From Zopfochytrium polystomum (taxonomy: Eukaryota; Chytridiomycota; Chytridiomycetes; Chytridiales; Chytridiaceae): a stretch of DNA of 64,000 nt. Below are positions 43,438 through 52,893 of this stretch, one piece after another. Every line of letters begins with the position of its first letter. The stretch's first letter is position 1. The notes beneath the pieces were generated by a model. The model did not search any database. It was not told where the DNA came from and saw only the letters and a list, made by a program, of their open reading frames with translations. Location: positions 48,755 through 112,754 of the forward strand of contig JAIVFJ010000209.1 of NCBI GenBank assembly GCA_025765615.1, given 5' to 3'. The position numbers were made by a program, and so were the translations under genes.

Positions 43438-44661
43438 ATGGCGGCGTCCCCAACCTCTGCGTCTCGCAAGATCCTAGCCGGCGCAGCCGGCGCTCTCTTC
43501 AGCGGCGTCGTGTCCACCGCCGTTGGCGGCTTCAACCCGTTCCCCACCGACCATGTCGCCGACCTCCTCGTGCAGCACACCATCGCATCTACTGCCGGCT
43601 CCGCCGTGCGCTCGGCCGTCGAGACTTCGGGCGACCACGGCGCCGGCAGCCGCAACGGCAGCGGCAACAGTGACGACCAGCGCCAAGCCTCTGCCTCGGC
43701 CGCCACCGCCGCCGGCGCCGTTGCCCTCGACCGCGCGGCTCTTGCGGTCCCCGGCAATCCTGCCACTTCTGCCGGTGGTGCAGCGGCTCCTGCCGTCGGG
43801 GGTGCCTTCGCTCCCGACTCCGTCGCGCGGATCCTGCCGGCGGACGAAGCCGGCGCGGCGGCCATGCTGGCGCTGGACGCCTCGAGCGGCGGGCTCGGCG
43901 CGGCCGCGGCCGTGGCCGGCTGGATTGTGGCGAAGGGCAATCAGATCGTTGCGAGCCAATCGTCCCGGCTCTGCGACGTGCTCGCCAACGCGGCGGCGGA
44001 CCCATCGCACCAACCGACGTGGCGCAACGTGGTCGGCGTCGTCCAGGCGCTCGCCCGCGTCAGCGCCTATACGCCCACCCTGGAGGTGCTGCGCCAGCTG
44101 TGGGACGCCGAGGTGCGCGCCGCCGAGCGGGCGCTCGCAGCCTACGCCCCCGCCGTAGGCGGCGGTGGGGAGGAGACTTCCGCGCCCGTCGTCGACGCCG
44201 ACGACGTGGCAATTCAGCTCGAGTGCGTGATTGCACACGCCCTGAAGATTTCGAATTTAGAAATGCTCCAGCTGGGCGTGCTCGGCACCCACTACCGCCC
44301 GCTACTCGAGCGGTTTGCGGCCAAGAACACGACGCTGGCCTACTGCGGCTTCAACTCCAGTAAGGTCTGCACGATAGACTCGTGGACAAAGGGCAACGTG
44401 TTTGGGACACGATATGTCACTTATAAATGTATTCGCGTGGGCGATCAGGCCTTTATCGGCTACGAGCGCCCAATGCACCGCGCGACCGATGGGAACTACT
44501 TACTCAAGATCTCTGACTCGGAATACCTGTCTCTTGAGTTGAAATTTTCCGGCGGTTTTTCGATGAAGCGGCTCCTTTCCTCACTTCCTGAAAAGTGCTC
44601 GAATGAATTCACGTCGGACTCGGAGTCGTTGGAATGGTTTTCATTGTCCCTTGGAGATTGA
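43438..44661 (+). CDS. Unknown Ala/Gly-rich protein, single exon
   Basis: The ATG at 43438 opens 407 codons ending at TGA 44659-44661. The N-terminal region is hydrophobic and small-residue rich (LAGAAGALFSGVVSTAVG) and could be an amphipathic or membrane-inserting segment. A polar linker and a long Ala-rich helical region follow to about residue 270. The last ~130 residues (from about base 44260) are less GC-biased and look like a separate globular domain (TTLAYCGFNSSKVCTIDSW; TYKCIRVGDQAFIGYERP). The composition step between the two halves could mark a fusion. No family recognised. It lies between the arms of the inverted tRNA cassette with the F-box gene. Confidence 0.7.
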   Translation: MAASPTSASRKILAGAAGALFSGVVSTAVGGFNPFPTDHVADLLVQHTIASTAGSAVRSAVETSGDHGAGSRNGSGNSDDQRQASASAATAAGAVALDRAALAVPGNPATSAGGAAAPAVGGAFAPDSVARILPADEAGAAAMLALDASSGGLGAAAAVAGWIVAKGNQIVASQSSRLCDVLANAAADPSHQPTWRNVVGVVQALARVSAYTPTLEVLRQLWDAEVRAAERALAAYAPAVGGGGEETSAPVVDADDVAIQLECVIAHALKISNLEMLQLGVLGTHYRPLLERFAAKNTTLAYCGFNSSKVCTIDSWTKGNVFGTRYVTYKCIRVGDQAFIGYERPMHRATDGNYLLKISDSEYLSLELKFSGGFSMKRLLSSLPEKCSNEFTSDSESLEWFSLSLGD

Positions 44662-45927
44662 CCACCCCTGTCTTCTCGGTACTTGCTTATGCGCGCTTGT
44701 GCGACACTGCCTGACGGTACTCCTTCATTTGTTTGCTGCCTGATGACCACTAGTTTTGATTATCCGGCTTGAAACTGTGACCTCTGGGGTGTCCTTCATT
44801 GGTGCTACTTCATTAGTCTATTGCCCATGAACATGCTTAGAAAGTAGCCACATTATCATTCTTTGTTGAATTAGAGATGTAGCCAGGGTGCTCCCGCTGC
44901 CTATACCCAGGAACTTCCCATCTTCAAAACTTGCCATGTCCCTTTGCCACAAGGCTCTTGATAAGCCACTGAAGATGTTGAGGAGATCTTAAAGCCGCGG
45001 AAAGTCCATTTCAAAGAAGTGGTCACGGGTTGGGGGACGATGGTGTGGAACAGGGGAGGCGGTCCTGCGCGGTCCTCGAAATTGGTGACCCGGGAGGCGT
45101 GGACCAAACAGACACATACCCACCCACACACGTCCTGCACGTCCGCCCGCACGCTGCAAGCCTTCAGCTGCTTTCCACTTCCGTTCCCAACGAGGAGTGG
45201 TCGAACGCGAGGCGACGCAAATGATCTTCCAGGCTGTGGGTTCGGTGGAGGCCTTCCTCGAGTGGCCGCCGCGACAACCTCCAAACCTGAGCCACCGTCG
45301 CTCACGAAGACACACCTGGACCATCGTCGTAAAGCTCCACGCAAAGCCGCGGATGCCACCGCAGCCCCGTGTCTTGCTCCTGCACGCTCGTCAACTCGCT
45401 CAACGTGATTGAACAGCTCAAAAAACGTTTCTTCAAGTAGTTGGGAAACTGTTGGAGGGAAAGGTTGGTTGGACGTCGCCGTGGCAAGGTTATCCAGACA
45501 ACTTTTTTCCTTTTTGTGGGAGGCGGCAAAAATGTTGGCGAAAACCGTTCCCGCGGCTTCTGAATGAGTTGTTGTGGTTGTTGTTGTTGTTGCCGTTGTT
45601 GTTGCTGTTGTTGCCTTTGCCTTGTCGTCGTCGTCGTCTTCTTCACCGTCGCCGTACCGTCATATTGTTGGTCTTGTTATGATAATAGGGCGTTTTTTTA
45701 CTACTATTTTTTTTTCTTTCATCGTCAGGGTTATTTGCGAAGGAAAAGTAAAGGTAACAAGGAACACTAACTTATCAGCGAAAAATCGGAAGTGCGTTGA
45801 GTTTCTTGATCACATCCGAGGCAGCACAGGATTCATAGATGAAGTGACAAATGATCGAGCAGCGCCAGTCAGCATGCTCAGTTTTGCTGGAAGCTACGAT
45901 TTCAGCTCCTTTAAATGCTGAAGCTTC
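44662..45927. other. Spacer with (GTT)n/(GTC)n tracts
   Basis: Bases 45566-45650 are GTTGTT and GTCGTC trinucleotide runs. GC-rich frames at 44900-45412 occur on both strands without a domain. A decayed gene is possible but not supported. Confidence 0.35.
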
Positions 45928-46314
45928 TCAGCTCCTGATAGATACGTCATCCTCTTTTGGCCTCCAATCTTTATCACCGACTTTACGTTTCCTCTTCTCT
46001 GGCGCTTGAGAGAAATTCAGACCCAGTCGCTGCACAGCTTCCGGAGCTGTCTGGGGAGCAGCTGACAGCAGCATTTCGTTAGTCACTGTTTGCACTGGCA
46101 GTGGCATTGGCGGCAGCATTGATGAAAGATGCATAACTTCTGTCATAGCCGTTGCCAGTGCTGCAGTTGACTTAAAAGGCGGTGGCGTTGGCGTTGGCGT
46201 TGGGACGGGAGTTGGCGCCGTGGTTGGTGTCAGGCTTGGCGTTAATATTGGCATCAGCGTCACTGTCAGCATGGACGTGGGCGTAGGCGTTGGTGTTGGC
46301 ATTAGGGTCTGCAT
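45928..46314 (-). CDS. Pro/Thr-repeat protein fragment
   Basis: The minus frame starts with an (M/L)TPTP-type repeat encoded by GGCGTTGGCGTTGG units (46165-46330). It then runs through an ordinary-looking segment (VQRLGLNFSQAPEKRKRKV) with a basic nuclear-signal-like cluster and ends at 45928. An LTR family 2 fragment begins 32 bases from its 5' end. It could be the end of a gene cut by the insertion. Function unknown. Confidence 0.35.
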   Translation of the reverse strand: MQTLMPTPTPTPTSMLTVTLMPILTPSLTPTTAPTPVPTPTPTPPPFKSTAALATAMTEVMHLSSMLPPMPLPVQTVTNEMLLSAAPQTAPEAVQRLGLNFSQAPEKRKRKVGDKDWRPKEDDVSIRS

Positions 46315-46345
46315 CAGCGACTGCGTAGGCGTCAGAAGAAAGTGT

Positions 46346-46450
46346 AAACAGTCTCCTCTGAGTGAGTGAGTGGAAGGAGTGAATGAAGTGGAGATGTGTG
46401 TTTGTGGGTGGTCCTTCTCCCCAACTTGGAGAGAAAGGGAAAAACTCTGT

Positions 46451-46457
<7 letters not shown>
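46346..46457 (+). mobile_element. LTR family 2, 5' fragment ending in poly-T
   Basis: It starts TGTAAACAGTCTCCTCTGAG, follows the family to CTCTGTTATGA, then runs into 29 T (46458-46485). Confidence 0.7.
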
Positions 46458-46485
<28 letters not shown>

Positions 46486-47354
46486 CCAGCCCCAGAGGGG
46501 CTGGCGGGAAGAGAAAGAGCCATCAACAGTGAACTGCAATGGACTACATCCAGGTATCACCTCAGCAAACCCACCCCATGCGCTACGGACTTACAGGGTC
46601 GTCAGTCATCTCCACCGCACATAAAGCCACAATGATCAAAGGAGAAGGGGAAAACACAGAATCAAGAAAATAGAGAAGTGAGTCTGAAGGAGGTCAGTGT
46701 AAGAGAGGGGAGCATCTGTGAGAGATCAGAGAGTTGGGATAAGTCAGATTAGGCAACAGCCCATGTCAAGATTGAGAAGGGCAACAGTGGCTCAGTGAAC
46801 ATCAGGGGCAGCAGCTCTGTGTTAGCTCTGTGTACACCTGGACTATGTACTTCTACCCACTGAAGTGCATCATCCTAATAATCAGAAACTGTGCCTGACT
46901 GTGTTACATTACTTTTGTGGAGTGCTGTTTGGTTGAGTCAAATTGATAATCCTCGCAAGTTATCAGTTGAAAAGGTGGGGTATACTCTCTTTATTGGAGG
47001 TCGCAGGCTCAACAGCCTGTCATCCTCACACTTCCATTGATCGGGACAGAGAGTAGATGATGGATCATGGGCCAAGAAGCCCCTACCTGTGAATTCGAAA
47101 TGCGCCAAACATGCCATGGGAGAGGCAGACGCACTGCATCGCCTCTGGGCGAGCATTACAGGAGTCCGACTTTTCACAGTGGCTCTTTGCAGCCATGCAT
47201 CTTCCACGTCAGAGAATGTGGAGGGTCGTCAGTCTCGCGGTCGCTCTGAAATAATAAAAATTAAAACCTCGTCGGCCCCACACATCGGGCAACAGTAACA
47301 ACACGGTGACCCCCGTCGGACCCACGCAGGCGCACGTACTGTACACATCACACA
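46486..47354. other. Spacer upstream of the F-box gene
   Basis: No gene seen. The promoter of the F-box gene should lie in the last few hundred bases, but no TATA box is clear. Confidence 0.35.
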
Positions 47355-48908
47355 ATGTCTCCTCCTCCTTTGCTGTCGTCAACAGCCTTCGAGTCGGCCG
47401 CGGCGACCACGACGACGACGACGACGACGACGACAACAACGACAGGCACCTCCTCCTCCTTGGCATCTTCCTCGGCTTCTTCCTCGGCCTATTCCTCACC
47501 GTTCGCGGCACTGCCAGATCTGGTCGTCGCGCAGATCCTGTCCCTCCTGCCCGTCGACTCCATCTACGCGCTGCGCCAGGTCTGCCGAGCGTTCCGTCTT
47601 GCCTCGCCGCACGCCACCTTTCTCGCCCTGCTGCGCCTCAACAATGCCGCCGCCGCCGAGGTGGACGCCGAAGCCTCCTCAAGTGCCAGCACGGCAGACT
47701 CCGCCTTCGCAAATACCGCCTCTGTCGCTCGCCGGCCGGCCGTTGCGCCGGCGGCGCCCCCTGCGTCGGTCGTCGTATCGTACCAGCACCCGCGGCCCGA
47801 CAACGCCCACTGTGTCACCGCCATCCACCTCGTTCCGGTGACGTTTGCATCCTTTCCCGACAGCGGAGGAGGTAACATCCGCTTCGAGTGCCGCCAGACC
47901 TCATCTACTACTGCACCCGTCGCCGACCTTCCAAGTGCATCCGTCGGCCCATTCCCCACCACCCTCCCTGCCGTCGGGCTCAACGCCCTCTTCTGCGGCT
48001 GGCTCAACATCGAGGACCCCGATCCGGCCGCTGCCAGCTCAGCAGGCGGCGCGGCCACGGCTCAACAGAGGCGGGACACCCTCGCCGCGCTCTTGTCAAA
48101 CCCGAAGGCGCGTACCTACCTCCGCGGACTTTACCGCCCCTTCCTCTCACAGCTCCACGCGATCCCCCTTGTCGACCTCCCGCCGGCGCCGGCTGGCCCC
48201 GCAGAATCAACGGCGTCCTCCACGACCGCCGCCGCCACCACCGAACTCCGCTACGCAGGGGACGCCGGCGCCATCGTGTCCTACACATTGCACCGCGAAG
48301 GCGGAGGCGGCGCTGACTCGCTCAACGCCGCAGGGTACGGCGACGGCGGCGCCGTGTGGGTCACAGTGCACGCGGTGACCGTGAGCGTCGAGTGGTTGGC
48401 GGCGGGGTTCCGCACGCCGCCGGTGGTTGGCGTCCGCGACACAGGCGTGTCCGGGTTCGCGCACGCTGTGCACGACCCGCGTCACCGCGCGCTGCAGGAC
48501 GCGGCCGCCGCTGCCGCCGCTGCCAACGGCGCACCGGCCGCGGATCTATACCACGGCGACCCGCGCGTCGTCGCGTACCTCCTATCCCCGCGGGGCGACG
48601 ACGACACTGCGGCTACGGTTGTCGTGGCGTCGCTGAGGGCGTCGCCGCTGGCCGCGTCGGAAGGTGATCTGCGTCTGGCGCCGGCGTCGCGGCGGCAGCG
48701 GCTGGAGGCGCACCTGTTTGCGAGCGGTTGCCACCTCGACTGCTACTGGGCGTACCGGTTTGCGCGCCCGTGGGTGCTGGAGGGCCAGTACCACGGCAAC
48801 GACGGGGACGTGGCGTTTCGGTTGGTGGCGGAGCGCGTCGTTCGCGCCGAGCGCGCGGACGGGTACTTGCCGCCGCAGCCGCCTCAGCGGCCTCAGCCGC
48901 TCCGGTAG
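47355..48908 (+). CDS. F-box protein, single exon
   Basis: The ATG at 47355 opens 517 codons to TAG 48906-48908. A Thr-run encoded by ACG triplets and a Ser-rich linker fill residues 1-48. A clear F-box follows at about 50-95 (FAALPDLVVAQILSLLPVDS, then ALRQVCRAFRLAS), with the LP and the Cys/Phe positions of the family. F-boxes bind Skp1 and recruit substrates to SCF ubiquitin ligases. The remaining 420 residues have no WD40 or LRR repeats that I can see but look like one folded domain (WVTVHAVTVSVEWLAAGF; GCHLDCYWAYRFARPWVLEG), with Ala-rich loops. Codon use is strongly G/C-ending. It differs in form from the broken F-box/WD40 gene at 20.2 kb. Confidence 0.8.
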   Translation: MSPPPLLSSTAFESAAATTTTTTTTTTTTTGTSSSLASSSASSSAYSSPFAALPDLVVAQILSLLPVDSIYALRQVCRAFRLASPHATFLALLRLNNAAAAEVDAEASSSASTADSAFANTASVARRPAVAPAAPPASVVVSYQHPRPDNAHCVTAIHLVPVTFASFPDSGGGNIRFECRQTSSTTAPVADLPSASVGPFPTTLPAVGLNALFCGWLNIEDPDPAAASSAGGAATAQQRRDTLAALLSNPKARTYLRGLYRPFLSQLHAIPLVDLPPAPAGPAESTASSTTAAATTELRYAGDAGAIVSYTLHREGGGGADSLNAAGYGDGGAVWVTVHAVTVSVEWLAAGFRTPPVVGVRDTGVSGFAHAVHDPRHRALQDAAAAAAAANGAPAADLYHGDPRVVAYLLSPRGDDDTAATVVVASLRASPLAASEGDLRLAPASRRQRLEAHLFASGCHLDCYWAYRFARPWVLEGQYHGNDGDVAFRLVAERVVRAERADGYLPPQPPQRPQPLR

Positions 48909-49498
48909 CGCCCGCTGGCGCTGTCAGACTTGCCATTGACCAGGTTCCGGGCTGGTTTGGCGCTTGCTTGGATGAGGTGGAAGGCGAACCAAAAAGAAAA
49001 AATAAATACAAGGTTCGATTGCGTCTCCTCTCCTCTTGAATCTAGGAAAATGCCGAAGAGGTGATGCCTGTTCTCTCCGCTCCTAAATATTGTCCTTTCC
49101 GTCGAAAATCGAACACAAACAGAAGAGCAGACACAGATTGTGTGAGGATTCGACTGCTGCGCAACCTCCCATTCACAGATAAGAAACGCTTCCGTTTTGT
49201 GATATCTCAAGGCAAATGCGACTGCCACATCTGGGCGGGTGAGATGCGATGAGGCGAGGGCTCAGTCTATGGCCGCATGGTGGTGGAGAGGCATCCCCCT
49301 TTACTGACCACCAAAAACACACGCCTTGGCACCAATCACTCACTTCCACGACTAGCTCAGGTTGAAGGTTAACGTTGGAATGGGTCACACAACGCTGGTT
49401 AATGTGCAACAACCGTGACATGTGGTAACAATCATGTGAAAGGAGTGGGATGGAATGAAGCGCAAGCATAGCCGCGGGTTGAGCTATGTTGTTGCACT
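48909..49498. other. Spacer
   Basis: No gene seen. Confidence 0.35.
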
Positions 49499-50770
49499 GA
49501 CGCCCCCTACTCTGCTCGTCTTGCTCAAGCTACAGTAGTTGGAACTGTTCCCACCCCCATTCCTGGCTCTGTTCGAATCGCACCAGCCAGTATCGCTGTT
49601 GGAGACAACGTGGCGGCTGTGGTCAACACACGCGCTTCCAACGCAGTTTGTGTTACTCCTGGCGTCGCTGTTCCTACCACCGCTGCTCCCCAAGCTCGTG
49701 TTCATGTTCCAATCGAACTCTTTGCCGCTCCTGTTGCTGTTCATGACCAAGTTCGCCTTCCTGACGCTCCGCTTACTCCTTTGGCCGCTACTGGCGAATA
49801 ACCAATAAGCGCAGCTCGCTTAGTCGCCCCTATGGACATACTTGAACAATCTGAAGACAGAACTTATACTGCTATGGACTATCTGCGGTCATTCAAAGAG
49901 GCCATTGAGTTTCAAGTGGGTGAAGTCACTGAAGAAGTAGAAAGTTACGCGACTTCCATGTTGGCTGACCTCTTGAAGTGGGGCCAACTATTGGATGATG
50001 TGAGTGAAAGGTATTTCAGAGCACCCAAAGAAAAAGAAGAGTCTGTCAAAATATTTGGGTGCGTGAGTGTAATTACCCTACTTTCTAACTTGATTTGAAA
50101 CAAGCGAATGCGACCCAGCAAAAGCTGAATTCCCACCTGGCAGCACGGATAAGCTTTTGCGAAGTGCAGCTGACGAGGTATACTTTCATTAAAAGACATG
50201 GGAGTACTTTTCAGCCTGCTTGGATTGTGAAATGGAAAAAGTATTACTCCTTGTCAGCTGATCCAATACCCTGGTCTGCGCAAAGGCTCAAGATGTTTTG
50301 AGGAACTGTCCGCAAGTGAAAAATTGCCTTGCTTTCTGGCAACATGACTATGTCTATCCCCAGTCTGATCGACGATGCCAACTATTTGAGGATGTTTTTG
50401 GATTCTTTCTCAAAGTGGTTGCGTTAGTCAATGTGGCAGTTGATGGTGCATGACATAAGCTGAAGCTTACTGATGTTTGGGATCAAACAAGACCAACGTT
50501 TTCTGAGGTATGTTTTGGCTCTCTCAACCCTTTCTCACACTGCGTAGCTTTACTGAGAAAACTCGAGGAAGTTAGGAAGTGGTCAAAGAAGCAGCTGATT
50601 TGCCACCTCTCTAATTCATGGAAGTCATTGGCCTCAATAGTAGCTCACTTTCACTATGGAATGTCATCTGCAAAATTCTGGATTTCATGCCCGCTGGATT
50701 CATTCTCCATTCGTTCTATAGCACATTCGTGTGATCTGGAGAACGTCAAATGGGTTCTGGTTTTGGAGCA
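49499..50770 (+). pseudogene. Decayed unknown coding region
   Basis: Two protein-like stretches are visible. One ends at 49801 (GSVRIAPASIAVGDNVAAVV, HVPIELFAAPVAVHDQV). The other begins at ATG 49832 (MDILEQSEDRTYTAMDYLRS, LLKWGQLLDDVSERYF) and could splice at about 50060 (GGGTGCGTGAGT). Further stretches to about 50770 are coding-like but broken by stops and frame changes. Base composition is lower in GC than the F-box gene, more like a mobile-element gene. No family recognised. Confidence 0.4.
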
Positions 50771-50864
50771 CCCTGTCTGATAGTTGAGAGTCCTCAATTT
50801 AGCAATAGTGCCAGGAAGTTGTGCAAAAATTTTGTGGTTGCTGAACGTGTTCAGACTATATGAA

Positions 50865-50947
50865 GGGCAGATGGCCGAGGTGGTCTAAGGCGCCAGATTA
50901 AGGCTCTGGTCTCTCGGGAGGCGTGGGTTCGAATCCCACTCTGCTCA
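50865..50947 (+). tRNA. tRNA-Leu(AAG)
   Basis: Acceptor GGGCAGA/TCTGCTC, D-arm TGGCCGAGGTGGTCTAAGGC, stem CCAGA/TCTGG with loop TTAAGGC (AAG), variable arm TCTCTCGGGAGGC, and perfect T-arm. The best Leu copy in the window. Confidence 0.92.
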
Positions 50948-51338
50948 GTTACACTGCCAGGATCACCTTTCAACCCTGAGCCTTGATGGGCTGCCCTTTC
51001 GGCCCACATAGAGGTTTTGACAATTTAATGTAATCAGACTTCTATATCCCAATTGCCGAGCACACCAATAAATTTCAGGGAAAATTGGAAGAACAATTGA
51101 AATAATTGTGGAATGGGAAGAGTGCCAATGAGGTCCAATGGCTGCAGGCTTGTGCACCTTTTGACCCACAATTTTTGGCCTTTCAGGAATTGTTTCCTTA
51201 CAAGAATCTCACCCAACCAATCGCTCTGACATTGCATTATACACCACACAATTAACCTTTTGAAAGCCCTGCACCCCCTCACTCACCTTGAAAAAATTCT
51301 GCTGGTGTGAGAGAGCAGTAGGCTGTCCTCTTGGGGAA

Positions 51339-51433
51339 GCTCTGTTAACTCAGTTGGTTAGAGTGTAGTGCTAATAGGCCCTCTTGTGACTGGAGGTACG
51401 CTAAAGTCACAGGTTCGATCCCTGTACAGAGCA
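51339..51433 (+). tRNA. tRNA-Ile(AAT) with intron
   Basis: GCTCTGT/ACAGAGC, loop CTAATA (AAT), T-arm CACAGGTTCGATCCCTGT, and an intron after the anticodon nearly identical to that of the 41.2 kb copy. Confidence 0.9.
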
Positions 51434-51635
51434 TGTGGAAAAATCAGGTGACTTAAATTGCAGGTCGACAAAACCAAAGCGAGTCATTGTCAGCAAACTG
51501 TAAATTGCAGTGGCTGGTAAAAACATTGTCAATATTTGAGGCCACAAAAGTGTATTCAATCAGTGGAATTCACAGCAGAAATTTTTCCTAGACATATCCG
51601 TCCGGGGGGCCGATTAGTACAAACGAAGCCACACT

Positions 51636-52067
51636 GCGTCCCACAGAGGGTGTCGGCCCCAGCGTTCCCACAGAGGGTGCCTCGCATCAGCGTTCCCACA
51701 GAGTCTGCCAATTCCGGAAATTGATTTTTTTTGTCAATTTTTTCATTTTGTTATGGTTTTACGTGAGGGCAAAAAAAACTATGTCCTCACTGCGTCCCAC
51801 AGAGAGTGCCCCAGAGCATCCCGACTGCGTCCCACAGAGCACGATTCCGACAGCGTTCCCACAGAGTCCCTCTAATCAGCGTTCCCACAGAGTCCCCAAC
51901 ATGCGCAATTGAATTTTTTTTGTCAATTTTACCCCCCCAATGCGTTCCCACAGAGCTCTGATGCCTGCACTGCGTCACACAGAGAGTGCACCCAACAGCG
52001 TCCCCACAGAGTCATGAAGCCCACACTGCGTCCCACACAGAGTGACCCCAACAGCGTTCCCACAGAC
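51636..52067. repeat. Array of a 13-14 bp core with variable spacers
   Basis: Twelve copies of GCGT(T)CCCACAGAG start at 51636, 51662, 51690, 51792, 51827, 51853, 51879, 51942, 51972, 51998, 52028 and 52054. The favoured step is 26-30 bases and the intervening 12-17 bases vary. The array is broken into blocks by a second, AT-rich repeat unit (51716-51778, partial at 51908-51935, and 52071-52122) with TTTTTTTGTCAATTTT and TTATGGTTTTA(C/T)GTGAGGGCA. Read on the minus strand it gives imperfect repeats such as SVGTL and LWERC, so a coding origin is possible. Confidence 0.75.
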
Positions 52068-52198
52068 TCGCAATTGATTTTATTTGTCATTTTTTCATTT
52101 TATTATGGTTTTATGTGAGGGCACAGAAACTATGTCCCACCTGATGCGGTCTGCCCACCGCCCAGCCCTGCCACGACGCGACGACGACGCTGCCAGGA

Positions 52199-52850
52199 GC
52201 GCTCCTAGTCGTGATTGTCGTCGTCGTTGGCGGTTCCTTCAACCCTGTCCACCTGCAACACATCCATCTCTTCTACGTCGCACGCCGCCACCGCATTCTC
52301 CGCCTTTCCACCTGCTGGCCGGATACTGCGCTGTCACCTCGCATGGGTACCTCGTCGCAAAGATGGCGCAGACCGCTGCCACCGCCAGCAACAGATCCAC
52401 AAACACATTCGCATCTCTCTTCGACGCCATGAAGACCTCGCACACGCGGCGCCGCGCAAAAAGTCCGTCCTCAAGTTTGCCCATCGCCAGCGCCTTGTCC
52501 GCATGGCTCTGGCGACCGCGCCAGCGCCGCGGCCGACGCCGACGCCGTCTGCCCTGCCACACGGACAGGACACGCGGTGGCTGACCGATCCCCGGCGTGG
52601 CGCCGCCGATCGTCCGCCAACCCTTTGTCAACGCGAAGGAGCTGGGGATCCGCCTGCAGCGCCACTGGATGGAGGAAATGGGGATCAGCGTCACGCCGGT
52701 CGTGATCTGGGGCAGCAACAAGATTCTGGCAGCTCCCGGACCCGCTGGCGCTGAACATTGTCCAGGCCGGCCGTCACGAGCGCCGTGCCGAGGAGGGCGA
52801 CGCAGCGCTGAAAAGCGAGGGAACCTGGGGGGTAAGGTCAGTCTGTTGTC
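52199..52850 (+). pseudogene. NMN/NaMN adenylyltransferase-like gene, broken
   Basis: At 52214 one frame reads VVVVGGSFNPVHLQHIHLFY, containing the GSFNPVHxxH nucleotide-binding signature of nicotinamide/nicotinate mononucleotide adenylyltransferases, which make NAD. Later stretches in other frames fit the same fold: FAHRQRLVRMALATAP near 52480 and, near 52660-52850, VTPVVIWGSNK and PDPLALNIVQAGRHERR. The last ends at a GGTAAGGT that could be a splice donor. No set of introns that joins the pieces is evident, and the C-terminal ISSTxxR-type motif is not seen. I call it broken; a multi-exon gene remains possible. Confidence 0.45.
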
Positions 52851-52893
52851 TAGCGCCGGACAAAAGACCGGCCTGAAAAGACCGGCTGCACGC

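Larger units (their letters stand above)
50803..51451 (+). repeat. Inverted duplication, right arm (tRNA-Leu/tRNA-Ile cassette)
   Basis: This is the inverted partner of 41215-41867; by eye only about one base in twenty differs between the tRNA genes. The two arms enclose 8.9 kb that holds both GC-rich single-exon genes. Confidence 0.85.

Noticed and set aside
51636..52067. CRISPR array
   Set aside because: The core is only 13-14 bp, the spacers are 12-17 bp and uneven, there are no cas genes and the context is eukaryotic.
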